64,000 nt of DNA, taken from NCBI RefSeq assembly GCF_009870125.1, contig NC_046683.1:48189869-48253868 (forward strand), given 5' to 3'. Within the stretch, counting starts at the first letter, position 1. Every line of letters begins with the position of its first letter. The notes under the pieces are model-generated. The model did not search any database. It worked only from the letters and a program-made list of their open reading frames with translations, and was not told the DNA's origin. Source of the DNA: Drosophila pseudoobscura (Eukaryota; Arthropoda; Insecta; Diptera; Drosophilidae). The position numbers were made by a program, and so were the translations under genes. Below, one piece after another: positions 9,988 through 27,600 of this stretch.

Positions 9988-10296
9988 CGCTTTCAAAGGT
10001 TTACATGCAGCTTATATCAATTAATTCGGCACTTTCTCCAGTTTATTTTAATTTGTTTGGTTTTTTTGGTATTCCGATTAGCGACGGACTTGAGAACTTT
10101 TTGCTAAGGCCCTGTTATCGGTTTGCGACATTCTCTATGAAATCTGTAAGCTGCACGTTTATGTTAACAGCGTGCTGTTGGGCGCACCGTTTGACTTCAA
10201 ATAACAAATGTTTATAAATGGAATTGATACTTAATAATACAAATAATAAAATAAAATAATACAAAATAAAATAATAAAAAATAAAATAAAAAATAT
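9988..10296. other. Short gap: TMEM19 leader/promoter and Poc1 3' UTR
   Basis: The part next to 9988 should be the TMEM19 5' UTR. 10225-10296 is an extremely AT-rich AATAAAAT-type tract, probably the 3' UTR of the longer-spliced Poc1 form. No gene seen. Confidence 0.5.
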
Positions 10297-10428
10297 TCAT
10301 GACAAGTAGAACCCCTCTAATCGTTGGACACGCTTATCAAGCTCCTTCACCAGACTCGTTACCGCATCCAGCTGGGCAGAGCAGGCGCAGGAGCAGCCCG
10401 ACGCCGAATCAAACGAAACATCCAATAC
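10297..10428 (-). CDS. Poc1: Alternative last coding exon of Poc1 (coiled-coil end)
   Basis: Minus strand 10428-10297 encodes 43 residues then TGA, after an acceptor CCTTCCGCAG. It starts VLDVSFDSASGCSC and contains AQLDAVTSLVKELDKRVQRL, a heptad-like helix resembling the conserved C-terminal coiled coil of POC1 proteins. An in-phase donor exists inside the preceding exon: CTTCCAG/GTGCTT at 10654/10653, phase 0. Using it gives a 405-residue protein; reading through the donor gives the 413-residue form that stops at 10498. Both forms continue with VLD after the junction residue Gln. Confidence 0.6.
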   Translation of the reverse strand, partial: VLDVSFDSASGCSCACSAQLDAVTSLVKELDKRVQRLEGFYLS

Positions 10429-10497
10429 CTGCGGAAGGTTCGGCTGGTTATGACTTTAATTTAGTTACGGATGGAATGTCAGTGTAAGGCTAGTGAA

Positions 10498-11797
10498 CTA
10501 AAAAAAGCGTGGACTGGTGCTGCGAGGCTTGAAGTCCAACTCCTTGGACACCAGTTTGGCCTGCGACAGCAGCGCTTCCGGCTGACCAACCGAAGAAGAT
10601 TTGCTGGCACTTTTTGGTGTCTGTGGTAGCTTTGTGTGTTCACTGTCAAGCACCTGGAAGTTTTCGTCTAAAACCTTATAGGCGAGCGACTCGCGCATAT
10701 CGATGCGAATGCTGTGGTCGTTCGACAAGGCTGTGCTGCTGGCGTTGCTCTGCTGGTAAACGGAGGCTACACTGGTGTCGCAGCTGGAGGAGAGCAGGGC
10801 AGACTTGGCCTCGAACTGGGAAGCATCGTAGGTGTGCAGATTAGACTGCCAAACTAACAGCTGCAATCGATAATGAGGGATTACACATAAAGCCATTGGA
10901 TGAGCCGCCCCAACTCACCTGGCGATCGTTGCCACCAGTGGCAAACTTCTCTCCATCCTGGGAAAAGCCCACAGCATTTACAGCCGCCGTATGGCCAGTC
11001 AGTGTATAGATGGGTCTGCCCTCCAGCAGATCCAGAACGCGTATGGTGCAGTCATCGCTTCCGGACAACAGAAAATTTCCGCTGGGATGGAAAGCCACAT
11101 CATTGACGGGCGCCGAGTGAACCACATACAGCTGCAGCAGCTGGCTGCCGCCCACATCGAAGATTTTGATCCGGTTGCATCCCAGGGCCACGGCCACCAT
11201 GTTGCCCCACGGATGCCAGGCCACCTGCCGTGGGGCGCCCCGCTCTTCGGTGAAGGTGCGCGTGCACTCTCCAGTGTTGACGTCGTAGATGCGCAGCGAT
11301 TTGTCGTCGCTCACGGTGGCAATCATCTTGCCGTTGGGGCTGAATTTGGCGGCACGCACCCAGTTGGTCTGCTGGCTGAACGACGAGACGAACTGGCGTT
11401 TGGCCACGCGCCATATCTTCACGGACTTGTCGTCGGAGGCTGTCAGCATCATCTGGCCGGTCGGGTCAAAGTCGATACTACGCACTGGCTTGCTGTGGGC
11501 CACAAACTCACCGGATACGCCGCGCACCTTGGGCTCCCAGATCTTCACAGAGCGGTCGTGGCCGGCGGAGGCCACCAGATTGCCCTTTGGCGACCACGCC
11601 ACTCCATACACAGCCGATGAATGCGATCCGAAGCGAATGCAGCGTGCCGCCTGTTTCAGGTTCCATAATATCACAGAGCCGTCCAACGATGACGTCGCGA
11701 TCTGAGACCCTTCGGGGCTGAAGCGGAGCTGGGTGATGCTGCCCGAGTGGCCAGTGAAGTGGCGGTCGAGGGCCGGATCTCTGAACAGTCCCTGCAT
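10498..11797 (-). CDS. Poc1: Poc1 centriolar WD40-repeat protein
   Basis: Exons 11797-10919 (293 codons, phase 0) and 10860-10498, 413 residues in the unspliced-end form. The donor is CAG/GTGAGT and the acceptor GATTGCAG. Residues 1-293 form a seven-blade WD40 propeller: TGHSGSITQLRFSPEGSQIA, HSSAVYGVAWSPKGNLVASA, SVKIW, and so on to TGHTAAVNAVGFSQDGEKFA. The tail is Ser-rich and ends STSPRFF. POC1 proteins stabilise centrioles and basal bodies; Drosophila Poc1 acts in sperm centrioles. The usual POC1 C-terminal coiled coil is absent from this form but present in the exon at 10297-10428. A DRE element lies about 115 bp upstream of the ATG, as in many housekeeping promoters. Confidence 0.93.
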
Positions 11798-11909
11798 GTT
11801 TGCGTTTAATAGGTTTCTCTTTTGGATTCGTTTATTTGCTTTTTTAACAAATTATTTTGAAATTTTTGCCGCTTTGTTTGAAAGAAAATGCCGTAAGAAT
11901 TGATCGACT

Positions 11910-11917
11910 TATCGATA
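11910..11917. promoter_or_regulatory. DRE (TATCGATA) in the Poc1 promoter region
   Basis: Perfect 8-bp DREF site, 113-120 bp upstream of the Poc1 start codon at 11797, the usual place for this housekeeping promoter element. Confidence 0.6.
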
Positions 11918-14900
11918 AAATATATGTTGTAACTTAGGTAACAATATTAACAATTGACGGGCGGTGGATTCTCTCGAATTTTGGACTGGATTTTTTTGAT
12001 CCAAAAAGATGCTGCTTTCAAGTTTTCTTGGTTAGTTTTGTTGTGTTTTTTTTTTTATGTTAACATTTGCTCAATTTTGTACATGGCAACTACACGATAG
12101 CAATACATTTGCTACATAGTGCGAGGAAAAAGAAGGTATGGCCAACAGGCCAAAAGGCCCAGAAAGTGGTGCGCATGCATGGTACAAACCACTCCTTTTG
12201 CTTAATATACCTTGCAACCACAATCACACGCGCGGTGAGGTTCGTACAAACCCTGCAATTTGCCTATGTTTTTATGCCTGTTGTCCACACCCTTTTAGTC
12301 ACATTATAAGCGAAAATGCGCCGTCAGAGTCGATATTGATAAGTTCATAAAACGTTCCCTTTACAGTACATTTTGTATTGATTTATTTTGAGCTGGTATT
12401 GATATGTTAATGTTAACTAAAATGGAATATTAATGTGCGCGCCTGAATTTAAAATACTAAAGTATTTTAGCTTATGAGTTGCCGTTTGGAACGCCATCGA
12501 CTTGCAAACATCAAAACTTTTTCAAAAAATACAGACCACGGGGCAGAAGGGACACGGGACGACGGATGACATAAACGTAAATGATGAATTAAAAGAATTA
12601 ATAGATTAATTAAAAATAGATAGTAGCATATGAATAAGCGGAAATAATTCCTTCTGGCCACGTACATCTTATCTGACATCTACTGTAGAAACGCAAAATT
12701 TCATTTGATCTTCGCTCCTAAGGTATGAAACTTTGTTAGTATCGCAACGCCTCAGCAACACTGGAACTACTATTCGATCGCTGGTCTGGCAGCCCATTCG
12801 ACCTTTACATGATGATCTGGCAGCACTGATCGGACGACGGCGAGCGCAAAACACTTGTTGTTATTAATTAAATATCAAGCGTACGTTGGCCAACCCGCCA
12901 AATGTTACTAGCATTTGTATACGAGGAGTATATGTAGAAACAAAGTAGCGTAACCTCCGTGTATTAATTTGATAAATAGTTTCATCTCAATCGTTCGTAT
13001 TCATTCATCGTTCGTTTTTGCAGGACCGCGGCTCTACTTTTATACCCGTTACTCCATTAGTATATATAGAAAGTAATCTTATGTATGTATGTATATATTA
13101 TAACCGTATATGTTTCGCTCTCCTCCGGCCGTGGCGCACACTGTACGATGAAGGGTGTGGCCTGCATGCCACAGATTTTTCGTTTTTGTGGGGCGGCAGT
13201 AGGTGGGTGAAATCTCGAAATACTCTTCTAACAGTTTGATATCACAGGATACATATTATATTATTAAATATCATGAATATCATACATATCCGGGTATATC
13301 CGAGTACATACAAATCCAAAACAGAAAATGATTACCAAATAAATTTAGAGCTCCGTCAAAGAATACATATACATACATACATATGTATTTCCCTTAAGAA
13401 GACAGTTTTTATATCATGGAAATGAAATCACTGCAAAACTAATGTGCACAAGAACACAGATGGATTCACATTTGGTTGAAGAGGAGACGGGCAACAGATC
13501 CTTTATTTGACTATTCCAGTGCTTGACTTGTTTTTGAAAGTATCCCGGCCTACCTGCTGTCATTATCCTTTCGTCGAACTCTGGGCTGGTTCATTCAACT
13601 TCAACCTGCCGAGCCAGCTCCTGCCGCTCTCTAATGATCCTCGCTGCTTGGACTTGGACAAGTTCAATGGCCATGCCTCCGCTACGAGTATCTCTAGCGG
13701 CTAATTATGCGTTGCCAGCATATTGGATATTGGCCCGACTCTGGCCCGAAAGCCGACAGCAAATTAAACAGCTAAAAGTGACAGGGAGTGCAACTGTGAA
13801 AGTGCAGTAAACGGCAAACAAGCCGACTACAAACAAAAACCACCGCCACCGACACCGACACACAGAAAAGACACAGCCCCCGAACCCGAACACGAACCCG
13901 AGCTGAACTTTGAGGAATTAGTGTGACAAGCGCACGATTTCCACCTGTAGCTGCTGGCCCCTTAACTGTTCTTTGCCAAAATGCAGTTATAGGCTGTCGA
14001 ACTCGCCAACTTCCAGCTCGCTGCAACCCCTGCCAAAGTACGGGAGAGTGCCTTGCAGATCGCATAGACAAAAGGTCATTGTCATCCCGACTCTGGGGTG
14101 GGTTCAACAAACTGTTTTTATCAAAAACAAAAAAAAAAAAACACAAAACTGTTGCACTTTCAAATAAACTAAGCAAATGTGCCCAAGGGGTCGGGTCGGT
14201 CTCATTCAGACTAAGAATCCTCAAAAATGTAGGGAAAAACATACCAGAATCTTGAATGCTCTACACTCAATTCCATGACAATTTTCAATAAAGTTTCCCC
14301 AACTGTTCCCCGAATATAGATAGTTCAGAGAGTATTATAGTATGCTCGTGGTCGAATTTGAATCCATACCCAACTGTTGGCCGATCAAAGCTCTTTGTAT
14401 ATCACATGTACTTGTTCTTTGGAAGAAAGACTTCCTCTGAAGGCTTGCCAAATGAGAGGTCCTTGTTCCCGGTGGCATGTGGCTTGTGCCACAAACGAGC
14501 CGCAATAAGCGGCACCAGGTCCAGGACAGCACCGGGACTGAGACCGGGATCGAGACCCGAGAAGACCCCAAAGGTACCGACCAATCAAGCAACGGAACGG
14601 ACCCTCTTGCCAAAGCCAAAGCCAGAGCCAGAGCCAAAGCCAAAGCTTCTCGCTGCACCCTGGAGCGAGGCCTTCGTTTGGCTCGTGTCATCTGTTGAAT
14701 TATAAAATATGGCAAGGAATTAATTTGCCGGCCAGGGAAGGCAACCAGCCCTTGCCCTGGGTCGAATCTGGCACAGCAGCAGCAGCGGCAGCAGCAGCAG
14801 CGGCAGAACAGCAGCAGAAGGACCAGAATAGCAGGATAACGATCCAAATCATCTACCGCTATGCTCTCGCCCGCTTTGCTGCTCTCTCGCTCTATCTTCT

Positions 14901-17900
14901 CTGCGACTGCTCTGCTGTGCTCTGCTCTGCTCTTCTTATCTTCTGAGCACCTGTCGCCTTCCCGAATCCCAGTTCGAGTCCCAGTCCGAATGTCGGGGAT
15001 CTGGATGCGCAGACAAAACGAAAAGGTGCGCTTAAATTCTTATAATGACTTGCCTCGCGTCCTCAACCTGCTGATCCTTCCTCTTGTGGCATCTTCCTTT
15101 GTGTGCGTGTGACTGTGTGTGTGTGTGTGTGTGTTTCGTGAGTTGTGCGTTGCATCTTTGGCCGCAATTTGTTGCTCATTGTGTGCGTGCCTCCGTCTGC
15201 TGTTGCCTCAAAATCTGTCTATAATCTGTGTTTTAGGCCCATGCCACAATTGATTTCAGACTAAGCCTGAAAACCGAAAACACCTTGAGATCGGCCTCTG
15301 CCTCTGCCTCTGCCCCTACCTCTCCCCCATTCCGCCGGCGCACTCTTGGGTCTTCCATCCCGCCTCCACCTCCGCCTCCGTCTCCGGCTCCGGCTTCGTC
15401 TTTGCCACCGTCGCTTTGACTTTGCACCTTTTCTCACAAAATCCGTACAAATTTCGTGTTTAGATTTTGTCATTTTAATTGCCGGGACTTGGCTTTTGGC
15501 TTTGTGTTTTGTTTTTGTTCTGTTTTGACATTTGCTTTCGGCCCGATTCAACGTCTTCCAACCCTTTGCTAAGCCCTCGGATCGTTGACTGTTCACCGTT
15601 CGCCATACACTTTCCCCTGCCAGCCGTACCCTTCTACCCTTCTACCCTTCTACAGTTCTACCCTTCCGTGGCCATCTCTTTTCCTGGCTTCTTGCCAATT
15701 AAGCTGTTTAAATAGATTTCACAATTCGTTCTGTCTTGGCCCAGAGGAGGGTTGATTTGCATATTTGACTTGGATTTGTCAATGCATTCGCTGCATTCAA
15801 GTCGAAAGAGCTTAAGATTTCCTCCGCCCTCAAGATGGGGGCAGGGCAGGACTAATCTTCAACTAGTCATTGACACGGCATTCCATTGGCTTCGCTTCGC
15901 TTCCGATTTGGCCAGCGAACTTGGCCAAACTGTTGTTGCTTTTTGTTCCATCAGTCTCGCCCTCAGTCCAGCCTTAGCTGACGTCTGATTCGTTTCCAAT
16001 CTCAACCTCAAAAGAAAGGAAAGCGCAGGACAAGTCTCTTTGTGACTAGACCAATCCATATGTGACACATTCCAAGCACATTTTCTCCATGCTAGTTCTC
16101 TGGCTCCCATGTAGAACTAATCAAAACCTATGACTACTGTAAGGAGTCAGAAGTCGTTGAATATGGAAGGGAATATCCTGCCGACATCACCTGTCCTTAA
16201 GTGTCCATTAACATCGTGCTATTCGCCATTAGAGTTCATCATTTAACAATCAATTGCCTACAAAACTCCAGATCCAGCCAGGTGACAATGCTCAATCAAA
16301 GAAAGGCGAAGCAATCATAACTTATCAGTTTCAATTCCACAAAAGGCCAAAAGGGAAGAGGCGACAGCCTGTGCAGCGGACAGGGGACATGGGACATGGG
16401 ACAGGGCAGAGGAAAGAGGAAAGAGGGGGAACGAGCGAAGCCGGAGGCCTGTTAAAATTGGGTCACTTTTGGCCTGGCCGACAAGTCGATCTTGTAATAT
16501 CGATCGAGCGTGACAGGTGCAGAGGTGCACTTACAATTGTTGTTGCACCTTCCTTTTCCCTGACTCTCCCTCTCACCATCTCCGACCGATGTGTGTGGAT
16601 TTTGTATCTCGTATCTGAGAGTACTCGTACATATATTAAGCGACAGCTTGTGGCTCAAAACACACACACGGCATGGACTCCCCTGAGGGCCTAGATTAGA
16701 TGCAGATCTCTCTGCCTTCAACTCGAATGTTTTTGCGGTCTGTCTGTCTCTGAACGAAAGATTTTTATGACTGTTGCATCTTTTGGCTTCTGCTGCCGCT
16801 CTTGGCTGGTGTCGTGTGGCCCATGTCAACTCAGTGCCTTGTAAGTCTGGGCCCTGGTTCTGGCTCTGAATCGGGCTGCTGTTGTAATTTGCCTCCTGGC
16901 ATATGTTGGCCGCAAACCGGCTTTGAGCACGCGTCGAGACGCTCGTCCTGGCTCAATAATTGAGCGCCAAGCCACGACGGCGACGACGACGACAGGTTCC
17001 AGGATTCCGGGACGGCAGCAGGTGCTTGGCTTGGCCCAGCAAAAGGGAATTGGAATCGGAATCAGCGCCAGGCTGCAGCTCCTCTGCCTGCTTACAATGA
17101 AAGGACATAAACATAAATGAGCCGATGTAATGTTGAGCCGCTGTCGGTCCTTCTTGAGCCCCATCCCCATACCCATACCCATGCCCATCCCCATCTCGCT
17201 CTATCTGTGTGTTACAGGTGCCTTTTCTGTTCAGATGCATATGCATCCCCTCCGCATTTTAATTGTGAGCCCGGCTCGGAGAGGCTTGCTTCACCTGCAC
17301 CGCAGCCGAGCTGCAGCCGAGCCGAACCCAGGAACCAAACCAAACCAACCAAACTGACCTAAGACATCTTTTTTGCTCTTGCTGCACGCGGCCGCCCGGG
17401 CTCTTCACCTTTTTTAGCCGCAACTATTATTTTTATTAATAGCCAAAGTCAAAAGTCACCTGCCCAGGGACAGACCAGACCAAAAGGTGACTCTGGCTCT
17501 GGCTCTGACTCGGGGTTAGGGCTAAGGCTAAGGCTAGGGGTAGCCGGAAAACGGAACCAAACCGAATAGAAGGGAAGGGAGGGGAAGGGAAAGGAAAGGT
17601 AAGGACGTGCACATGCCCATGTTGCGGGTTCTAGGCCTCTTCAAGCACCACTTCTAAGATCAATTTCCTCTTCACCGTTTTCCCCTAAGAGTTTTCCCTC
17701 GATTCTTATTGTTTGCATTGGGGTTGCAGCTTTCATTTCATTTCATTTCATTTCGTTTCGTGTATTTTTATAGTTATTCTTTTTTGGTGCTCTTTTGTTT
17801 TTCATGGGGGCTTGGCCCGACTCTTGGCCTGGCTGTTGAATAAATTCCAAACGGCATGACAAATTATGTGGGCTCAGGTGTTACGCGGAAAAAGGGGTTA

Positions 17901-19400
17901 ACAAACCGAGGGCTGCAGATGTAGCTGGAGCTGGAGCTGGATAGTGACTCCAGCATATGGCATCGAGTGTTTTCCACTTATCTCTAAGTATATCTTATCG
18001 GTTCTCTGAGGTCTCTACGAATGAAGGTGGCATGTGCGGATCTTTAATCACTTTTACTTTCATGTCAGAACGAATATCCCGACTAAAATTGAAGGATTTT
18101 TTATGGCATCTGCAATCTGCAATCATTGGAGCTCATCGCTCCGCAGAAAGCCCCATTTTCATGTTTTCTATAACGCTGTTCCATACAATCTATGACTTTT
18201 CCTGACTACCTGGAATACATATGTATCGATGGTAGACCCTTTTCTGTAAGTCTTAGCCTTGGTGATATTCCCTCTGTTTCGTCAGCTGCCTGACGCCAAG
18301 ATGTAAGCAAAACTTTCATCTATGGCACGGCGAAGGGCCAGGGGCAGGGCCAGGGCCAGGGCCCATGTTGTGTCTACATTCTTTGGATCTTTGGCCTCAC
18401 TTTGTCGGCACTTGCCGAAAAGTCCTTGAACTGCATTTTTCTGTGGCAGCAATTGAACTGCATATTTCTCTCTCTTTCTTCATCCAGTGCTTCAGGCGTT
18501 CCTTTGTTTTTTTTGTGGTTCAATATTTTGTCAATTTCGATCAATTTGTGGCGCGCCAAAGCCGGGATCCAGTTCTGCGGGGGGATTCGTCTGAGTGAAA
18601 TCCTTCGACGACTGTTCGCTCGCTGATTTCTGATTGCGGCCAACGATGAATGGCGATAATGAGGGGAGTCGGTGATTTGTAAACTGCCAAACTTCATTTC
18701 GGGCGTTTTAAAGTGCCGCAAAATGCATTTGGACATTTCGATTACCGAAAATTGCGATCAGCAATCCTCAATGACCATTGCCTCTGTCCCTGGGCCTGAG
18801 GCTGTTGCTGAGCCTGGTGCTGGGCCTGGGCCTGGGGCCTGTGCCTGTGCCTCTTCCGATCTGCTCACTCCTTTTCTCACTTTATTTCGGCTGCAATTAG
18901 TTCGAACTTCGAACACTTATTGGCGTTTTCCCAAAGGAGCGCAGGGGCGGAGGAGCAGGGGTAGTACCTGCTGTAACGCGGCGGCTTACAAAGGGCATTC
19001 CCAGGATGCCACATGGACCACAGATCAAAGATCACCGCGTCACCCGGCTAAAGAAACAGGAGCAGCAGCAGGAGCAGTGAACCAACTTATTCCCCATCAA
19101 TTGAGTACGTGCAGGAATTTATCTATAAAATCAGGTTTTCGGCCAAAACCCCCGAAAAAGAAATATTTGGAACGCTTTGGACAATTTGTAATAAAATGTG
19201 GGACGACTTCAAAGGAGGAGGCTGTGTCCTTGATGCTAAGGAATGCTTCTCATTCGGTCTGAGGGGCAGGCAGATGGAGAGCTAATGAGATATTAACCGC
19301 ATATTTATGAAGTCATTTCTATGAATATTCATCTGTCATTTCCCCCTTCCCCCTTTGATGATCCTTTGGTGAGCCAATACCCAATTAAATTTCATTTTCA
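11918..19400. other. Long gene-free stretch between Poc1 and the 3' end of sens
   Basis: No gene supported. It contains a DINE-1-like fragment (about 13013-13250), a GT microsatellite (15114-15133), a CAG-repeat tract near 14775-14815, repeated CCCATA hexamers near 17160-17190 and a TTTCA run near 17734-17757. Long ORFs here (for example 14335-14847 and 18672-19262) are made of simple repeats or lack ATG starts. Regulatory DNA for sens is possible but not visible by eye. Confidence 0.55.
13013..13250 (-). mobile_element. DINE-1/INE-1-like Helitron fragment
   Basis: Read on the minus strand from 13250 it gives CCTGTGATATC, then a CCCACC..GCCGCCCCACAAAAACG stretch and ATCTGTGGCAT, the same order as in the clearer copy at 36480-36590. 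TATACCCGTTACTC, typical of the INE-1 end, is at 13040-13053. Divergent and broken; no coding content expected. Confidence 0.55.
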
Positions 19401-19409
19401 AATTTCTTC

Positions 19410-20108
19410 TCTTTTAGCTTTCAACTTTATTTAAAAAAAAAATATCATATGTTATCTAAACTATTATTATAATGTTACAAATAGTTACAAAAATCATTGG
19501 ATAAATTATAAAATTAGAATAAACTAAAAGATTCACCACGTAATTCGTATAAATAATTGGGGTGGGGTAAGGAGGGGTGTGCAATCAACTTAAATAAATT
19601 AGGATTTAATAAAAATTTGGACAAGTTATCTGTTCAAGGGCTCAAGCTCTTTGCCAAGTTGGTTGGAAATTTCTTGTTGGTTGTTCTTTGGTACGTTTAG
19701 CTGCCAATTTGGGGTTAAGTTTAAACCAAATAAAAAAAAAAACGCTAATGGAATAAATTAAATTAATGAATTATTCTAGAGTGTAACATACATATGGTTT
19801 GTAAGAGTAAGTCTTGTTTGGTCTGCTATTTACAGAGAGGGACTTGGGGGGCTTAGGGCTAGAATTGAGCAAGTTTCTTAGCTAACAAATGGGAGATCTT
19901 AACATCCCCTAACAATAGATCTCTTTTGTGGTTCATCTGTGCGAAGGCCAAGACAAAACAAACTTTGGCTTCCTAGCAGCGACTTAGACGGGGCTACCGC
20001 CACCTCCTGCTTCCTCCACTTTCTTCCTGGACGCGCTCAGCTAATACTGGGATCCGATCCCCGAGGGAGCTCGGTTGCTGGTGGCTTACGAGTACGAGCT
20101 GTTGCCTG
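19410..20108 (-). other. sens: sens 3' UTR
   Basis: It runs from the sens stop to a poly(A) signal AATAAAG on the minus strand at 19431-19425. It is AT-rich and has no gene of its own. It contains the miR-9a site at 19685-19692. Confidence 0.55.
19685..19692 (-). promoter_or_regulatory. miR-9a 8-mer target site in the sens 3' UTR
   Basis: The minus strand reads ACCAAAGA, complementary to the miR-9a seed plus the A opposite position 1. Regulation of sens by miR-9a is established in D. melanogaster, so finding the site here is expected. Confidence 0.65.
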
Positions 20109-24575
<4,467 letters not shown>

Positions 24576-24660
24576 TTTTGGGGCTCACTGTTTCTGCACT
24601 GGCTCAATTTGTTTATAATTTTTGTTCTTTAGTCACTTCAAAAAATGTCACTTTCGTTGA

Positions 24661-24694
24661 GCTGATCTTCGGTATTGAACGGATCTTTTTTATA
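24661..24694 (-). promoter_or_regulatory. sens: TATA box and initiator of sens
   Basis: On the minus strand TATAAAAAAG starts at 24694 and ATCAGCTC has its A at 24663, 31 nt downstream. This predicts an 88-nt leader before the ATG at 24575. An E-box (CAGGTG on the minus strand) is at about 24768-24773, a type of site bound by proneural proteins. Confidence 0.6.
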
Positions 24695-24699
24695 CAGAT

Positions 24700-27600
24700 A
24701 TCTAAGTTTTTTTGGGCAATTCTTTTACTCTCAGAAGACGAACACGTCCGTATCGCTCGGTGCTTCGCACCTGACTGAATCTTTGGCCGATTGCTCGGTT
24801 CTAAATTGAGCCAACGGTGAAGCGTTGTCGCCGACTGACTACTTGGCCCGAAAAAAAGGTACGTACTACCACATAGAGCTCTGTGTTTTTGTCCGACTGC
24901 ACGGGTGTGTGTGTGAGCGTGTGTCTGTGCGTCTGTGTGTGGCAGCAAGCCGAATCAAAACGAGCCCTCTCTGTGTTGGTGTTGACTTTTGGTGGTGGTG
25001 GCTGGCTCTGAAGCCCTTGTCTGTACGAGTATCTGTGTGTGTGTGTGTTTGTGTTACCAACTCTGGTTTTTCACCTTTGGCAGCAGTTGGCGGCTGTTGC
25101 AGTTGCAGTTCCTGCTGCCGCTGCTGCTGCTGCTGATGTTGCTGATGTTTCTGCTGATGTTGTCCTGCATGTTGTAAGGGTCAAGACGCACAGTTAGGCA
25201 GAGATCGGCTCTCCTGCCCCTGCCCCTGCCCCCGCCCCTTTCCCAGTCCCCTCTATTAGTATCAGTGGCTTTGATCGTGCTCTCCCTTCTATCCTGCGAG
25301 TGCTCCTCCTGCTGCTGCCGCTGCTGCTGCTGGTTCTCTTTCTGTTTGTTGGCAGCACGCGTTTCCCTACTAATTGGTATGCAGTTTGGTTTGGCGGGCG
25401 TTTGCTGTCCTTTTCTTTTCTTGCCGCATTGTAACTGTTACATTTTGTGTTACTGTTCTTGCCACCAACTGTTGTTGGCTCTGACACACTTGAGAGACGA
25501 AGATGGAGCGAGAGAGAGAGGGAGAAGGAGACTCGGATGGTTGAGGAAGGTAGTGGTGGAGCGGGCGGAGGCGTTGCCCGGGGAGGGTTGACTTACAAAT
25601 ATTTATGTATGTGGATGGATCTATACATCTAACATCTGTCACGGACATTCTCTGCATGTGCAATCGGATTGGGAATTCAATTTAGATACAATTTTGATTA
25701 AACTATGATTAACTCAATTCAATTCATTTATTCTTCGTGTTTTAACGCTTGGGACTATTTAATTTATAACCTATAGGTGTTTTTTCAAGTGCAAATTAAT
25801 GCTGAAAAAAGTATGAAAATGTTAGCTAGAAAAATATTTTTTATTAGAACTAACTACGATAAGAGAGGAGATTTTTTAAGCGGTTTCCATGTCCCATGAC
25901 AAATTTAAAGTTCGGCAACAAATTAATCTTTGGAAAGTGGATCAATAAACCAAACTATTATTACATTATTTTCTTTTGAATTTGTAAATTTTTAAATGCT
26001 TGCAAAGTACTTTTCTAAAGTACAAAAATTTCATTTTATCTCAATTTCAAATAAACAAATAAGCAAATTGAAAGGGCTTGGATATTGGATGGGATTGAAT
26101 CGGAATCCAAAGCACCAACTTTTGCGCTTTCAAAAGTAAATCGCTAAGTTTTTGCGAAAGTGAAAACCGGAGCCTGCCTGATTGTGTTTTGTGTGTGTTT
26201 TCTGAAAATAGTGGGTATAAGTAATGTTCAAAGGTGGGCATTCCTTTACGTGTTGTTAATTTTCCATTAAATTAGTTAATTTTATTCATTTTCTATGTGA
26301 TTTGAGGGATATATTTGTAAAGAGTAAAGACTAGAGTAAAGTAGAGTAGAGTAGAGTAGCGAGTAGATTTGTGATTATTTTAATGTACTAAATTGTTCAT
26401 TCGTTCAGATATGTTTGTATATCTTCCACAGCTCCCCCCAGCTCCGCCTTCAGAACAATTAAGCATTGAGCTAAGGACATTTAAAAGTGTATCTTTATTG
26501 GATCTTTCTTTCACATTAAACCAAATCGGAGGCCTTCACCTGCTGCTTTCTCCGACTATCCCCTTGGTGGTGGTGCTGCTGCTGCTGTTGCTGCTGCTGC
26601 ACCCTTCGCAACTCGTCCCTCTGCAACATTTGGGTTCCTCCTACCGAGTTAGTCCTTCTCCGGGCCACGCTTGGCCACCTCTCGGTGCAAGACAATTCCA
26701 GTTTATCTACGAATATCCTTGGCCCAGCCACACCTGCCTAGAAAACGGAGAAGTGGCGGGAGCACACTTCTTCCACATTTAACGATCCTCTTCCTTCGAG
26801 CTGGCAGCAATTTTCTGACGTTTTGGCGCAATTTCCTTGAAAGGACATGTGCAGCACACGGCGGCGACATTCCAGCAGACACGAGCTGTCCACGGGCAGG
26901 GGCTAGCGAAGCATGCCGCCGCGGCACGAGACGTGGCCTCTGGAAGCGGGTCAAAATGGGGGACACACAGCGCACAGCGCACAGCTCACGGCGCACGGCG
27001 GCATAGTCATTCATTATGACCGCGATGAGGGCTGGCCAGGGCCAGGTCGCCCTCGTTGCGCTTGGCAGCGCTTCTCAAGAGGGCTGAGGGCGCGTGCCTC
27101 ACTCTCACTCTCCCTCTCCCTATCCATCTACATATCCCTATCTCTCGCTTTGTAACGGATTCACCTTATGCCAGGCAGGCGCAGGCGCATGCGTCGCTAT
27201 TCACATCTATCATCGTTTGATATGCGCAGTCGCAGCCGGGTCCCACTGTCGTAGGGGTACAGGTACAGGCAACACTCGCACACACACCTTCCATCTATTT
27301 CCAATATTCGCCCGTATTGGGCGACATTTTATTCCGGGCCTGAGAGCTTCTGTTTGCTTTTCCACCGCTCTTCCAAACAAATCCAACACGCCGGTCGCTG
27401 ATTGGTCGGCAGCCGCGAGGGGCGTGTTAGCCGTGTCGGTTCAAACCCGAAACGAGTTTGCATCTGTGTTGGTGGCACTCGCACTGTATCGAACTCTGTG
27501 TGCTGCTCCACACTGTGTGGGTTGTATGCACCGCACCGTTGGACTTTGGGTTGCTTGAATGGGAAGCAAGGCACCCACTGATGAATGGGCTGCAGTTGAA

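Noticed and set aside
14335-14847. 170-codon minus-strand ORF
   Set aside because: Built on CTG/GCC and AALALA-type repeats with poly-Cys; shadow of simple sequence.
18672-19262. 196-codon plus-strand ORF downstream of sens
   Set aside because: Opens on GTG, not ATG, and is mostly Gly/Ala/Pro simple repeat (GAGPGPGAC..); no domain or promoter.
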